A stretch of 64,000 bases of DNA from [Pasteurella] aerogenes (GTDB taxonomy: Bacteria > Pseudomonadota > Gammaproteobacteria > Enterobacterales > Pasteurellaceae). The notes under the pieces are model-generated. The model searched no databases. It saw only the letters and a list, made by a program, of their open reading frames with translations, and was not told the DNA's origin. Shown here piece after piece: positions 19,411-28,703 of the stretch; position 1 is the first letter of the stretch, and every line of letters begins with the position of its first letter. Made by a program: the position numbers and the translations under genes. The DNA lies in contig LR134362.1 in assembly GCA_900637275.1 (NCBI GenBank), positions 1 through 64,000 on the forward strand, in the 5' to 3' direction.

Positions 19411-19491
19411 CCGCAGTAGTGGGAAAATCCCCAATAGCTAGCGGAATTCTGTTACAATCAGCGATTAACCCATAAATAAGAGAGAGTAAAA

Positions 19492-20061
19492 ATGGCTCGT
19501 CAAAAGAAAACCCGTCGTTTGACCGATATTATGCCGGCGCGCAAAGCGGATAAACACACCGATGCGTCCAAGCGCCCATCCGGACGGAAAGCGACACGTT
19601 ATGAGCTTGATGCGAAAGCGCGTGAAGAAAAGAAAAAAAGAAAGCATAAAGGTTTAACCCCTGGTTCACGCCATAGCGCGGTGGATAATTCTTCAAAAGT
19701 CAGCGAAAAACCGCAACAAGATGCCCGTTTGGGAAGTCGTAAAAAAGTCCCGTTGATCGTGGAATTTGTTAATCGTCCGGAAAAAGATCAATTTATTCAA
19801 CCGGTTCCGTTGCCAGAAAAAGGCTCAAAACAAGATCCGATGTTGGAATTGGAACAATTGGAAAATAACGAATGTTTAAATCAATTATTGGATGATTTGG
19901 AAGCAGGCAAAAAATTGAGTGCGGAAGATCAGGCGTTTGTGGACGACTGTTTAGATCGTATTGCGCAACTAATGGACGAATTGGGTATTGCGGATGAAGA
20001 TGAAAACGGGGAAGATTTATACCGCACTTTTGAAAAAATAGATATTAATCAGTTTAAATAA
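19492..20061 (+). CDS. yihI: Der GTPase-activating protein YihI
   Basis: 189 residues; stimulates GTP hydrolysis by the ribosome assembly GTPase Der. It has a very basic N-terminal half (KKTRRLTDIMPARKADKH, then KKKRKHKGLTPGSRHS) and an acidic C-terminal half, as in the family. AGAGAGAG precedes the ATG. The next gene begins 2 bases after its stop, so they are probably translationally coupled. Confidence 0.87.
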   Translation: MARQKKTRRLTDIMPARKADKHTDASKRPSGRKATRYELDAKAREEKKKRKHKGLTPGSRHSAVDNSSKVSEKPQQDARLGSRKKVPLIVEFVNRPEKDQFIQPVPLPEKGSKQDPMLELEQLENNECLNQLLDDLEAGKKLSAEDQAFVDDCLDRIAQLMDELGIADEDENGEDLYRTFEKIDINQFK

Positions 20062-20063
20062 AG

Positions 20064-20507
20064 ATGGAAATTACAATTTTAGTGATTATCGGTGCGCTGA
20101 TTATTTTGGCGCTCGCCGGCTATGCAGTGCATTTATTATTCGCCCTGCAAAAACAGAAAAAAGCCTTGCAACAAGCACGACAAGCGCGTGTGGATCGATT
20201 AAAAGAAAGTATTGTGATTATCGCCAAGGCTATGCAAAGTGGAGAATGTAACCATTCGGAAGGTGTTTTGCGCCTGAAAATGTTACTTGAGCCTTTAGGC
20301 AAAAAACTAAAAGCGTATCAATCAATGTTTGCGTTGTATGAAGTGGTGATGGATATGCCGACCCATGAAGCGCGCCGCGAATTGAAGAAAAACGAGCGGA
20401 TGAAATTAGATTTACGCCGCGAGAGCGCAGAAGCGGATTTAGAACAAAAAATTAAGTTGGAATTGCACCAATTATTAAGCGATATTGAGACGATGTGGGG
20501 AAAATAA
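20064..20507 (+). CDS. DUF2489 family membrane-anchored protein
   Basis: 147 residues with one N-terminal transmembrane helix (ILVIIGALIILALAGYAVHLLF) and a charged, mostly helical remainder. It resembles the DUF2489 family often found next to yihI and hemN in gammaproteobacteria. Function is unknown. It lies 2 bases after yihI, and hemN starts right after its stop, so all three are probably one operon. Confidence 0.75.
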   Translation: MEITILVIIGALIILALAGYAVHLLFALQKQKKALQQARQARVDRLKESIVIIAKAMQSGECNHSEGVLRLKMLLEPLGKKLKAYQSMFALYEVVMDMPTHEARRELKKNERMKLDLRRESAEADLEQKIKLELHQLLSDIETMWGK

Positions 20508-20508
20508 A

Positions 20509-21876
20509 ATGTCTGAAATCATTTGGGATTTAGCATTAATTCAAAAATATAATCATTCAGGGCCGCGTTATACCTCTTACCCGACCGCGCTTGAATTTAA
20601 TGAAAATTATACGGATGAGGATTTTAAACAAGCAGCAGCCCGTTATCCGAATCGTCCGTTGTCGTTGTATGTGCATATTCCTTTTTGTCATAAACTGTGT
20701 TATTTCTGTGCCTGTAATAAAGTTATCACCCGCCATAAACACAAAGCTGATATTTACTTGGATTATCTTGAAAAAGAAATTCAACATCGCGCGCCGTTGT
20801 TTCGTGATCGTATTGCCACTCAAGTTCACTGGGGCGGTGGCACACCAACTTATTTAACCGAAGCGCAATCCTCTCGTTTGATGAATATGCTGCGTGAGCA
20901 TTTTCACATTGCCGAAGAGGCTGAAATCAGCATTGAATTGGATCCGCGTGAAATTGAGCTTTCTATGTTGGCACATTTGCGCCGGCTGGGCTTTAATCGC
21001 ATGAGCATGGGGGTGCAGGATTTCAATAAAGACGTACAGAAAGCCGTGAACCGCGAACAAGATGAAGATTTTATCCGCGCTTTGTTAGTGAAAGCGCGTG
21101 AGCTAGGTTTTCAATCCACCAATTTGGATTTAATTTATGGCTTACCGTTGCAAAATGTGGAAAGTTTTATGTTCACCTTGCAAAAAGTGATCGAATTAAG
21201 TCCGGATCGTTTGAGTGTGTTTAATTATGCGCACTTACCAAGTCGTTTTGCTGGTCAAGCGAAAATTAAAGAAGAACAGTTGCCGGCACCGGAAACAAAA
21301 CTGACGATTTTGCAAAAAACCATCGAAACCTTAGGTAATGCTGGTTATCGTTTTATTGGTATGGATCATTTTGCCAAGCCGGATGACGAATTGGCGATTG
21401 CACAGCAACAAGGTGTATTACACCGCAATTTCCAAGGTTACACTACGCAAGAAGAATGTGATCTGTTAGGTTTAGGCGTTTCAGCTATCAGTTTATTGGG
21501 TGATACTTATGCACAAAACCAAAAAGAGCTAAAACATTATTATGCCCAAGTGGAAAACTGCGGCATTGCCTTGCATAAAGGGTTGGTGATGAGCCAAGAA
21601 GATTGCTTGCGTCGCGATGTGATTAAGCAATTGATTTGTAATTTTAAATTGCGTTATCAACCGATTGAGCAGCAATATCAAATTGATTTTAAAACACATT
21701 TTGCTGAAGATTTGGCGTTATTGGCGCCATTGGTAAAAGACGGGTTATTGGAGATCGGCGAGCATGAAATTGTGGTTTCCGCTAAAGGACGTTTATTGAT
21801 CCGCAATATTTGTTTGTGTTTCGATACGTATTCCCGCCAACAAGCCAAAAGACAACAATTCTCGCGCGTGATTTAA
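20509..21876 (+). CDS. hemN: Oxygen-independent coproporphyrinogen III oxidase
   Basis: Radical SAM enzyme that decarboxylates coproporphyrinogen III in anaerobic haem synthesis. 455 residues from ATG 20509 (MSEIIWDLALIQKYNHSGPR). The cluster motif is CHKLCYFCAC, with the three CxxxCxxC cysteines plus the extra HemN cysteine. A following GGGTPTYL is visible. The longer frame from 20485 overlaps the upstream gene and is not needed; GGGGAAAAT is the Shine-Dalgarno. Confidence 0.95.
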   Translation: MSEIIWDLALIQKYNHSGPRYTSYPTALEFNENYTDEDFKQAAARYPNRPLSLYVHIPFCHKLCYFCACNKVITRHKHKADIYLDYLEKEIQHRAPLFRDRIATQVHWGGGTPTYLTEAQSSRLMNMLREHFHIAEEAEISIELDPREIELSMLAHLRRLGFNRMSMGVQDFNKDVQKAVNREQDEDFIRALLVKARELGFQSTNLDLIYGLPLQNVESFMFTLQKVIELSPDRLSVFNYAHLPSRFAGQAKIKEEQLPAPETKLTILQKTIETLGNAGYRFIGMDHFAKPDDELAIAQQQGVLHRNFQGYTTQEECDLLGLGVSAISLLGDTYAQNQKELKHYYAQVENCGIALHKGLVMSQEDCLRRDVIKQLICNFKLRYQPIEQQYQIDFKTHFAEDLALLAPLVKDGLLEIGEHEIVVSAKGRLLIRNICLCFDTYSRQQAKRQQFSRVI

Positions 21877-21894
21877 ATATTGCGGCAACGTGTG

Positions 21895-21940
21895 AAAGTG
21901 CGGTGAAAATTTTGTCAATTTTGACCGCACTTTTTCTTTT
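21895..21940 (+). terminator. Terminator of hemN built from inverted uptake signals
   Basis: AAAGTGCGGT (21895-21904) pairs with ACCGCACTTT (21924-21933). The stem continues inward, after a G/G mismatch, with AAAATT / AATTTT. TTTTTCTTTT follows. Confidence 0.85.
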
Positions 21941-22005
21941 ATAAAAAGTTATTCCTATCAAAATTAATTCATCAATAGTTTTTATTTAAAAATTTTTCTT
22001 TTTTC

Positions 22006-22032
22006 CCTTGAAATTGGCTAAATCGATCTTAC
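22006..22032 (+). promoter_or_regulatory. Candidate sigma-32 heat-shock promoter of clpB
   Basis: CCCTTGAAA (22005-22013) is a perfect sigma-32 -35 element. The expected C-rich -10 at the right distance is only loosely matched by CGATCTT (22024-22030). The 220-base gap before clpB otherwise holds the hemN terminator and a small inverted repeat around TCATGAATAGGATATTTCATGA (22040-22061). Confidence 0.5.
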
Positions 22033-22096
22033 TTACCAGTCATGAATAGGATATTTCATGAACAATAATGAGATATCGGATTAAGAGGAGAATTTT

Positions 22097-24667
22097 ATGA
22101 ATATTGAAAAATTTACTACCCGCTTCCAGCAAGCATTAGCGGAGTCACAGTCATTGGCGTTGGGTAAAAATCAGCAATTTATCGAGCCTGTGCATTTGAT
22201 GTTGGCGTTGTTAAATCAAGAAAATGGTTCAGTAGCGCCGATTTTAACTGCAGCGGGTGCGAACGTCGGGTTATTGCGTAGTGAGATTAATAGCGAGATT
22301 AATCGTTTGCCGCAAGTTTCTGGTACTGGCGGTGAGATACAAATTTCCCGTCATTTGGTTAACTTATTGAATTTATGCGATAAATTTGCGCAGCAACAGC
22401 AAGATAAATTTATTTCTTCCGAGTTGTTTTTATTGGCGGCCTTGGAAGAACAGGGCAATTTAAAAGAGATTTTGCGTAAATGCGGGGTGCAAAAAGATCG
22501 TTTGCAACAAGCTATTCAGCAAGTACGAGGGGGACAACAAGTGAATGACCAAAATGCCGAAGAAAATCGTCAGGCGCTAGAAAAATATACGATCGATTTA
22601 ACTGCCAGAGCGGAAAGTGGAAAATTAGATCCGGTGATTGGGCGCGATGATGAAATTCGTCGTACTATTCAAGTATTACAACGTCGCACAAAAAATAATC
22701 CGGTGTTAATTGGTGAACCGGGTGTAGGTAAAACGGCGATTGTGGAAGGATTGGCGCAACGTATCGTGAATGGCGAAGTGCCGGAAGGATTGAAAAACAA
22801 ACGCGTACTTTCCTTGGATATGGGGGCATTGATTGCCGGGGCGAAATATCGCGGGGATTTTGAAGAACGCTTAAAAGCGGTGTTGAACGAACTTGCCAAA
22901 GAAGAAGGTCGTGTCATTTTGTTTATTGACGAAATTCACACCATGGTGGGAGCCGGTAAAACTGACGGAGCGATGGATGCGGGCAATTTGCTTAAACCAT
23001 CGTTGGCACGTGGGGAATTGCATTGTGTGGGCGCCACAACCTTGGATGAGTATCGCCAATATATTGAAAAAGATGCCGCACTTGAGCGTCGTTTCCAAAA
23101 AGTGTTTGTGGATGAGCCGAGTGTGGAAGATACTATTGCGATTTTGCGTGGGCTACAAGAACGTTACGAATTGCACCACCATGTGGAAATTACCGATCCT
23201 GCGATTGTAGCTGCAGCAACGCTTTCTCATCGTTATATTTCCGATCGTCAATTACCGGATAAAGCCATTGATTTAATTGATGAAGCGGCATCCAGTATTC
23301 GTATGGAAATTGATTCTAAACCTTTGCCATTGGATCGCTTGGAACGTCGTATCATTCAGTTAAAACTGGAACAACAAGCGTTGAAAAAAGAAGAAGACGA
23401 GGCAAGTCGTAAACGTTTGGACATGTTGGAACAAGAACTGGCAGAAAAAGAACGCGAATATGCGGAATTGGAAGATGTGTGGAAAAGCGAGAAAGCGGCA
23501 CTTTCCGGTTCGCAACATATTAAAGAAAAATTGGAAGATGCGCGGATGCAAATGGAACAAGCGCGTCGCATCGGCGATTTGAATAAAATGTCCGAATTGC
23601 AATATGGACGCATTCCGGAATTGGAAAAACAGTTGGCGCAAGCGGAATTAGCGAGTGGCAAAGAAATGACCTTGTTGCGTTATCGAGTGACTGATGAGGA
23701 AATTGCGGAGGTGCTTTCCCGTGCGACCGGTATTCCGGTCTCGCGCATGATGGAGGGAGAAAAAGAAAAATTATTACGCATGGAACAAGCTTTGCATCAA
23801 CGGGTTGTTGGTCAGCATGAAGCTGTTGAAGCGGTGGCGAATGCCATTCGTCGTAGTCGCGCCGGACTTTCTGATCCAAACCGTCCAATTGGTTCTTTCT
23901 TGTTCTTGGGGCCGACTGGTGTAGGGAAAACCGAATTGTGTAAAACCTTGGCGAACTTCCTCTTTGATGATGAAAATGCCATGGTGCGTATTGATATGTC
24001 TGAATTTATGGAAAAACACAGCGTTTCCCGTTTGGTCGGTGCGCCTCCGGGTTATGTGGGCTATGAAGAAGGTGGTTATTTAACGGAAGCTGTACGTCGT
24101 CGCCCTTATTCGGTGATTTTGTTGGATGAAGTGGAAAAAGCGCACCACGATGTGTTCAATATTTTGTTACAAGTATTGGATGATGGGCGTTTGACCGATG
24201 GTCAAGGTCGTACCGTTGATTTCCGCAACACTGTCGTGATCATGACCTCTAACTTAGGTTCTGATTTAATTCAAGAAAATCACGAGCTTGGTTATGATGG
24301 CATGAAAGAAGTTGTGATGTCGGTGGTAAGCAGACATTTCCGTCCAGAATTTATCAACCGGATTGATGAGACTGTGGTATTTCATCCGTTGGGCAAAGAA
24401 AATATCCGTGCGATTGCTTCAATTCAATTGCAACGTTTGGTTAAACGTATGGAAACGCATGGTTATCAATTGCAATTTAGCGATGCAGCGTTAGATTTTA
24501 TCAGTGAAGTCGGTTATGACCCGATTTATGGTGCAAGACCGTTGAAACGGGCAATCCAACAAGAAGTGGAAAATCCGCTTTCACAAGCCATTTTGTCCGG
24601 TAAAGTCATTCCTGGTAAATTGATTACGATTGACTATGTTGATGGAAATATTGTGACACAACAATAA
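22097..24667 (+). CDS. clpB: Disaggregase chaperone ClpB
   Basis: Hsp100 AAA+ ATPase that, with DnaK, rescues aggregated proteins. 856 residues, essentially the E. coli length. It shows the N-terminal Clp repeat domain, first Walker A GEPGVGKTA (about residue 204), a long coiled-coil middle domain (about 405-525, rich in E/K/Q), and second Walker A GPTGVGKTE (about 605). GAGGAG precedes ATG 22097. A sigma-32-like -35 upstream fits heat-shock control. Confidence 0.97.
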   Translation: MNIEKFTTRFQQALAESQSLALGKNQQFIEPVHLMLALLNQENGSVAPILTAAGANVGLLRSEINSEINRLPQVSGTGGEIQISRHLVNLLNLCDKFAQQQQDKFISSELFLLAALEEQGNLKEILRKCGVQKDRLQQAIQQVRGGQQVNDQNAEENRQALEKYTIDLTARAESGKLDPVIGRDDEIRRTIQVLQRRTKNNPVLIGEPGVGKTAIVEGLAQRIVNGEVPEGLKNKRVLSLDMGALIAGAKYRGDFEERLKAVLNELAKEEGRVILFIDEIHTMVGAGKTDGAMDAGNLLKPSLARGELHCVGATTLDEYRQYIEKDAALERRFQKVFVDEPSVEDTIAILRGLQERYELHHHVEITDPAIVAAATLSHRYISDRQLPDKAIDLIDEAASSIRMEIDSKPLPLDRLERRIIQLKLEQQALKKEEDEASRKRLDMLEQELAEKEREYAELEDVWKSEKAALSGSQHIKEKLEDARMQMEQARRIGDLNKMSELQYGRIPELEKQLAQAELASGKEMTLLRYRVTDEEIAEVLSRATGIPVSRMMEGEKEKLLRMEQALHQRVVGQHEAVEAVANAIRRSRAGLSDPNRPIGSFLFLGPTGVGKTELCKTLANFLFDDENAMVRIDMSEFMEKHSVSRLVGAPPGYVGYEEGGYLTEAVRRRPYSVILLDEVEKAHHDVFNILLQVLDDGRLTDGQGRTVDFRNTVVIMTSNLGSDLIQENHELGYDGMKEVVMSVVSRHFRPEFINRIDETVVFHPLGKENIRAIASIQLQRLVKRMETHGYQLQFSDAALDFISEVGYDPIYGARPLKRAIQQEVENPLSQAILSGKVIPGKLITIDYVDGNIVTQQ

Positions 24668-24683
24668 AACCTCGCTAAAATTG

Positions 24684-24716
24684 ACCGCACTTTGAGTCAT
24701 CAAGTGCGGTTTTTTG
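24684..24716. terminator. Bidirectional terminator between clpB and trmO
   Basis: ACCGCACTT (24684-24692) and AAGTGCGGT (24702-24710) form an uptake-signal hairpin, followed by TTTTTTG on the plus strand. It separates convergent clpB and trmO. Confidence 0.82.
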
Positions 24717-25451
24717 TTAGCGCCAATCGGCAATATCTAACACTTCTACTTCATCCAGCGTGCCGCTTTTAAGTTTCCAGCGGATATTATATTCATGTAA
24801 CACAATGCCATAAATACGTTCGCTAGGTTTTCCTTGTTGATATGCAGGGCGCGGATCTTGTTGGATCACATCGCGAATAAAGCGAGAAAAATGCGCGAAG
24901 TGCGGTCGTTTTTCGGTGATTTTTTGCAATTGTTGCTGTGCTTGTGGGCTGAACTCGACATTGAGCGTGGCAGTGGGCTTGTGCTGAGCAAAACCAGATT
25001 GCGCATGAGGTTCGTTATCGGCGTAGGCAAGATACGGTTTGATGTCGAAAATCGGGGTACCATCCACCAGATCAACCGAGCCAAGATGCAGAAAAAGTTT
25101 GCCTTTTTTATGTTCAATTTGCTTTAATTCCACTTTTGACAATCCGAGAGGATTGGGGCGATGGGTGGAGCGGGATGCAAATACGCCAATGCGCTGGTTG
25201 CCATTTAATCTCGGCGGACGCACCGTCGGTTGCCACTTGCCTTGTGGAATACGATCAAATTGAAAAATTAGCCATAAATGGGAGAATTGTTCCAATCCTC
25301 TCACTGCTTCCGGCTGATCGTAAGGTGGGAGGAATTCTAAAATCCCGGTTCCGTCTTGCACTAAATTTGGCTGGCGAGGAACGGAAAATTTTTCTTTGTA
25401 AGGGCTGTGCATAATGGCGATCGGTTGCACGTTCAGCGATAAATTCGTCAT
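24717..25451 (-). CDS. trmO: tRNA (N6-threonylcarbamoyladenosine-37-N6)-methyltransferase TrmO
   Basis: SAM-dependent enzyme of the TsaA/YaeB family that methylates t6A37 to m6t6A37 in tRNA-Thr. 244 residues. The family core is visible as GVFASRSTHRPNPLGLS (about residues 90-106) and DLVDGTPIFDIKPY. Convergent with clpB, sharing a terminator; divergent from menA. Confidence 0.9.
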   Translation of the reverse strand: MTNLSLNVQPIAIMHSPYKEKFSVPRQPNLVQDGTGILEFLPPYDQPEAVRGLEQFSHLWLIFQFDRIPQGKWQPTVRPPRLNGNQRIGVFASRSTHRPNPLGLSKVELKQIEHKKGKLFLHLGSVDLVDGTPIFDIKPYLAYADNEPHAQSGFAQHKPTATLNVEFSPQAQQQLQKITEKRPHFAHFSRFIRDVIQQDPRPAYQQGKPSERIYGIVLHEYNIRWKLKSGTLDEVEVLDIADWR

Positions 25452-25559
25452 ATTTTCCTTAAAACAGTTAAAAAGCGTTTAATAACCTTGTAGAATATAC
25501 GCTATTTTACGCAAAAGTGCGGTGAAAAAACGGGTCATTTATCAATAAAAGTGGGAATT

Positions 25560-26468
25560 ATGGAAAAAAACACATTAAAAATGTGGTTCGAAACAGCAAG
25601 ACCGAAAACCTTGCCAGTGGCAGCCGCCTCAATTGCAACCGGCTCGGCGCTGGCGTATTGGGCGGGGCAATTTAATGGAATAATTGCGTTACTCTGTTTG
25701 TTGACAACCCTATTGTTGCAAATTTTGTCGAATTTTGCCAATGACTATGGTGATCATCAAAAAGGCTCGGATACCACTGAACGTATCGGACCGTTGCGCG
25801 GCATTCAAAAAGGCGGTATTAGCGCACGACAATTAAAATATGCATTGATATGGATTGGTGTTGCCAGTTTGCTTTGCGGTGCGTTATTGATCGTGCTGGC
25901 TTATGAAACGCTCAATGATTTGCTTGCTTTTTCCCTGTTAGGTATTTTGGCAATTATCGCGTCGATTACTTATACTGTGGGCGCTAAACCCTACGGTTAT
26001 CGCGGTTTGGGCGATATTTCAGTGTTGATCTTTTTTGGCTTGTTGGGCGTGGGTGGAACTTATTATTTGCAAGCTCATCAGCTAAATTGGCTAATTTTTC
26101 TGCCGGCATTCGCTACCGGGTTATTAGCTGCTGCGGTATTAAATATCAACAACTTACGTGATATTGAACAGGACAGAAAAGCGGGTAAAAATACGTTGGC
26201 GGTGAGATTGGGGGCTAAAAATGGGCGTATTTATCATTGCTGGTTACTTGGTGTGGCAGCAGGTTGTTATTTGCTGTTTGCCTTATTGACCGTACAAAGC
26301 CCGTGGCATTTTTTATTCGTGTTAGCATATCCTTTATTGCTTAAACACGCCTTGTTTGTCTATCGCAGTCAAGCGCCGGTACAACTGCGTCCAATGTTGG
26401 CACAAATGTCATTATTGGCGTTATTTATCAATCTGTTATTTAGTTTTGGCTTGCTTATCGGCGCTTGA
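25560..26468 (+). CDS. menA: 1,4-dihydroxy-2-naphthoate polyprenyltransferase
   Basis: Integral membrane prenyltransferase of menaquinone synthesis. 302 residues with about eight to nine hydrophobic helices. Aspartate motifs are NDYGDHQKGSDT (about residues 61-72) and NNLRDIEQDRKAGKNT. ATG 25560 is chosen over a GTG at 25551 because AAGTGGGAATT places a usable ribosome site before the ATG. Together with the ubi genes it indicates both ubiquinone and menaquinone are made. Confidence 0.92.
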   Translation: MEKNTLKMWFETARPKTLPVAAASIATGSALAYWAGQFNGIIALLCLLTTLLLQILSNFANDYGDHQKGSDTTERIGPLRGIQKGGISARQLKYALIWIGVASLLCGALLIVLAYETLNDLLAFSLLGILAIIASITYTVGAKPYGYRGLGDISVLIFFGLLGVGGTYYLQAHQLNWLIFLPAFATGLLAAAVLNINNLRDIEQDRKAGKNTLAVRLGAKNGRIYHCWLLGVAAGCYLLFALLTVQSPWHFLFVLAYPLLLKHALFVYRSQAPVQLRPMLAQMSLLALFINLLFSFGLLIGA

Positions 26469-26515
26469 TCGGCATATACTAGACTGGATTATTTTCAATT
26501 AGAAAAGGTAATTTT

Positions 26516-27016
26516 ATGTTCATTGATACTTCAGAACTCTGTGATATTTATCTTGATCAGGTGGATGTGGTTGAACCGATTTTTTCCAGTTTTGGCGGAT
26601 TGAGTTCGTTTTATGGCAAAGTCACGACAGTCAAGTGCTTTGAAAATAACGGATTGATTGCGGAAATTTTAGAAGAAAACGGGGAAGGTCGCGTATTGTT
26701 GGTCGATGGCGGCGGCGCGGTACGACGTGCGCTGATTGATGCCGAATTAGCACAACTTGCAGCAGATAACGGTTGGGAAGGCATCATTGTGTATGGTGCG
26801 GTGCGCCAGTTACAACAATTGGAAAATATTGATATTGGAATTCATGCGCTCGCGCCAATTCCGGTGGGCGCGGATGAAAATAATGTGGGTGAAAGCGATG
26901 TACCGGTGAATTTTGGCGGTGTGACCTTTTTCCCGGAAGATTATGTGTATGCCGATTTGACGGGGATTATCTTATCGCAAGAACCGCTTGAATTAACGGA
27001 TTTTGCAGACGAATAA
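26516..27016 (+). CDS. rraA: Ribonuclease E activity regulator RraA
   Basis: 166 residues; a trimeric protein that binds the RNase E C-terminal region and inhibits it. It resembles E. coli RraA along its length, with the FGGLSSFYGKVTTVKCFEDN-like start and GRVLLVDGGGAVRRALIDAE. It follows menA by 47 bases, the same menA-rraA order as in E. coli. AAAAGG precedes the ATG. Confidence 0.94.
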   Translation: MFIDTSELCDIYLDQVDVVEPIFSSFGGLSSFYGKVTTVKCFENNGLIAEILEENGEGRVLLVDGGGAVRRALIDAELAQLAADNGWEGIIVYGAVRQLQQLENIDIGIHALAPIPVGADENNVGESDVPVNFGGVTFFPEDYVYADLTGIILSQEPLELTDFADE

Positions 27017-27045
27017 TTATTCTTTTTCTGTATAAAAGGCATTCT

Positions 27046-27095
27046 AAAAGTGCGGTGTGTTTTTTGTTAAAAAAATAACCGCACTTTTTTTGTTT
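27046..27095 (+). terminator. Terminator of rraA from inverted uptake signals
   Basis: AAAAGTGCGGT (27046-27056) pairs with ACCGCACTTTT (27078-27088), followed by a T-run. Confidence 0.82.
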
Positions 27096-27096
27096 A

Positions 27097-27118
27097 TTTT
27101 CTGACGTACGTCACAATT
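27097..27118 (+). promoter_or_regulatory. Candidate CRP-binding site upstream of the DASS carrier
   Basis: TCTGA-CGTACG-TCACA differs at one base from the TGTGA-N6-TCACA CRP core and contains the perfect palindrome TGACGTACGTCA (27102-27113). It lies about 100 bases before the dicarboxylate carrier, a class of gene often under catabolite control. Inference from pattern only. Confidence 0.5.
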
Positions 27119-27215
27119 CTACAAAAAAGGCGTTGATTTTTTGTAACAAATTGATAACTTGTTGCTGTAGTAACCTACAAAAGATAGGTGATTTTCTATA
27201 CTAAAGGATAAATCT

Positions 27216-28604
27216 ATGAACGCAACATCTCCTCAAAAACCGGCATTTAGTAAGAATGCCATCATCTTTTTGATCGATATCGTGGTCTTTTTTGTGTTAT
27301 TAAAAGTCTTACCATTCGATCTTAAAGCAAATAAAGGGCTTGCCCTATTGGTCTTTATCGCTGTGTTATGGTTGACTGAAGCGCTACATGTTACGGTCAC
27401 CGCATTATTAGTTCCGTTGTTGGCGATTGCCTTGGATTTAGTGGCGACGAAAACCGCTTTGGCAGCATTCGCTGATCCGACTATTTTCTTATTTTTCGGT
27501 GGCTTTGCTTTAGCAACAGCATTGCATATGCAAAAATTAGACCGCATGATTGCAAATAAAATCATGGCGTTAGCCGGTGGAAAATTATTTATTGCAGTGA
27601 TTTATCTGTTCTGTATTACCGCCTTTTTATCCATGTGGATGAGTAATACCGCGACGGCGGCGATGATGCTTCCGTTGGCGATGGGGATTTTAAGCCAAAT
27701 GGACAAAGAGCAAAATCACAATACTTATGTTTTCGTGTTATTGGGGATTGCTTATAGTGCCAGTATCGGCGGGATGGGAACGGTGGTAGGTAGCCCGCCG
27801 AATGCTATTGTTGCCTCTCAATTACATTTAACTTTCTCCGACTGGTTATGGTACGGTTTACCGATGATGATTATTTTGATGCCATTGATGATCGGAACCT
27901 TGTATATGGTGTTTAAACCAAAACTTAACATGAAATTTGATCAAACTTTTGAAAAAATTGAAATGAACAAAGATCGTGTGATTACCTTAACTATTTTCTC
28001 CATTATTGCGCTTTGCTGGGTATTTAGTAATTCAATCAATCCCGTTCTGTCCAGCTTATTGGGACTAGAGAAAAAGATTGGCAGTTTCGATAGCGTCGTG
28101 GCGCTATTAGCTGCGGTGGCAATTTGTGCGACGGGTGTGGCAACATGGCGTCAAATTCAAGAAAATACCGACTGGGGTGTGTTAATGTTGTTTGGGGGTG
28201 GTTTAACCCTAAGTGCGGTATTAAAAGACTCCGGCGCGAGCAAAATTTTGGCTGATGGTATTGTATTTTTAATCGAAGGCGGTCATTTCTATATTATCGG
28301 CTTGTTAGTCGCCGCATTTATTATTTTCTTAACGGAATTTACCTCAAATACCGCCAGTGCAGCGTTGCTTGTACCAATTTTCATCTCCATCGCGCAATCC
28401 TTGGGAATGCCGGAACTTGGTTTAGCCTTAATCATCGGTTTAGGTGCCTCTTGTGCCTTTATGTTGCCGGTGGCAACTCCGCCAAATGCTATCGTATTCG
28501 GTACTGGCGAGGTGAAACAAAGCGAAATGGTCAGAGTCGGCTTTATCTTAAACATGGTGTGTATTTTGGTGATTGGTACTGTCGCTTATATGTTCTGGTT
28601 TTAA
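27216..28604 (+). CDS. DASS-family sodium:dicarboxylate symporter
   Basis: Inner-membrane carrier of the divalent anion:sodium symporter (SLC13/INDY) family, 462 residues with about eleven hydrophobic segments. Both substrate/sodium hairpin motifs are intact: SNTATAAMMLP near residue 145 and SNTASAALLVP near 385, each followed by an NA-type tip (SPPNAIV, TPPNAIV). Probably imports succinate, fumarate or malate with sodium. It stands alone between two terminators. Confidence 0.88.
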   Translation: MNATSPQKPAFSKNAIIFLIDIVVFFVLLKVLPFDLKANKGLALLVFIAVLWLTEALHVTVTALLVPLLAIALDLVATKTALAAFADPTIFLFFGGFALATALHMQKLDRMIANKIMALAGGKLFIAVIYLFCITAFLSMWMSNTATAAMMLPLAMGILSQMDKEQNHNTYVFVLLGIAYSASIGGMGTVVGSPPNAIVASQLHLTFSDWLWYGLPMMIILMPLMIGTLYMVFKPKLNMKFDQTFEKIEMNKDRVITLTIFSIIALCWVFSNSINPVLSSLLGLEKKIGSFDSVVALLAAVAICATGVATWRQIQENTDWGVLMLFGGGLTLSAVLKDSGASKILADGIVFLIEGGHFYIIGLLVAAFIIFLTEFTSNTASAALLVPIFISIAQSLGMPELGLALIIGLGASCAFMLPVATPPNAIVFGTGEVKQSEMVRVGFILNMVCILVIGTVAYMFWF

Positions 28605-28634
28605 TTAAACAAGCTAAAACCGGTCTGTTAAATA

Positions 28635-28665
28635 AAAATAGCGAAGAAAACTTCGCTATTTTTTG
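28635..28665 (+). terminator. Terminator of the DASS carrier
   Basis: Perfect 10-bp stem AATAGCGAAG / CTTCGCTATT with an AAAA loop, followed by TTTTG. Confidence 0.92.
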
Positions 28666-28703
28666 TTATTCTAATAGAAATTTTGTTTTATGGATTATAG
28701 ATT

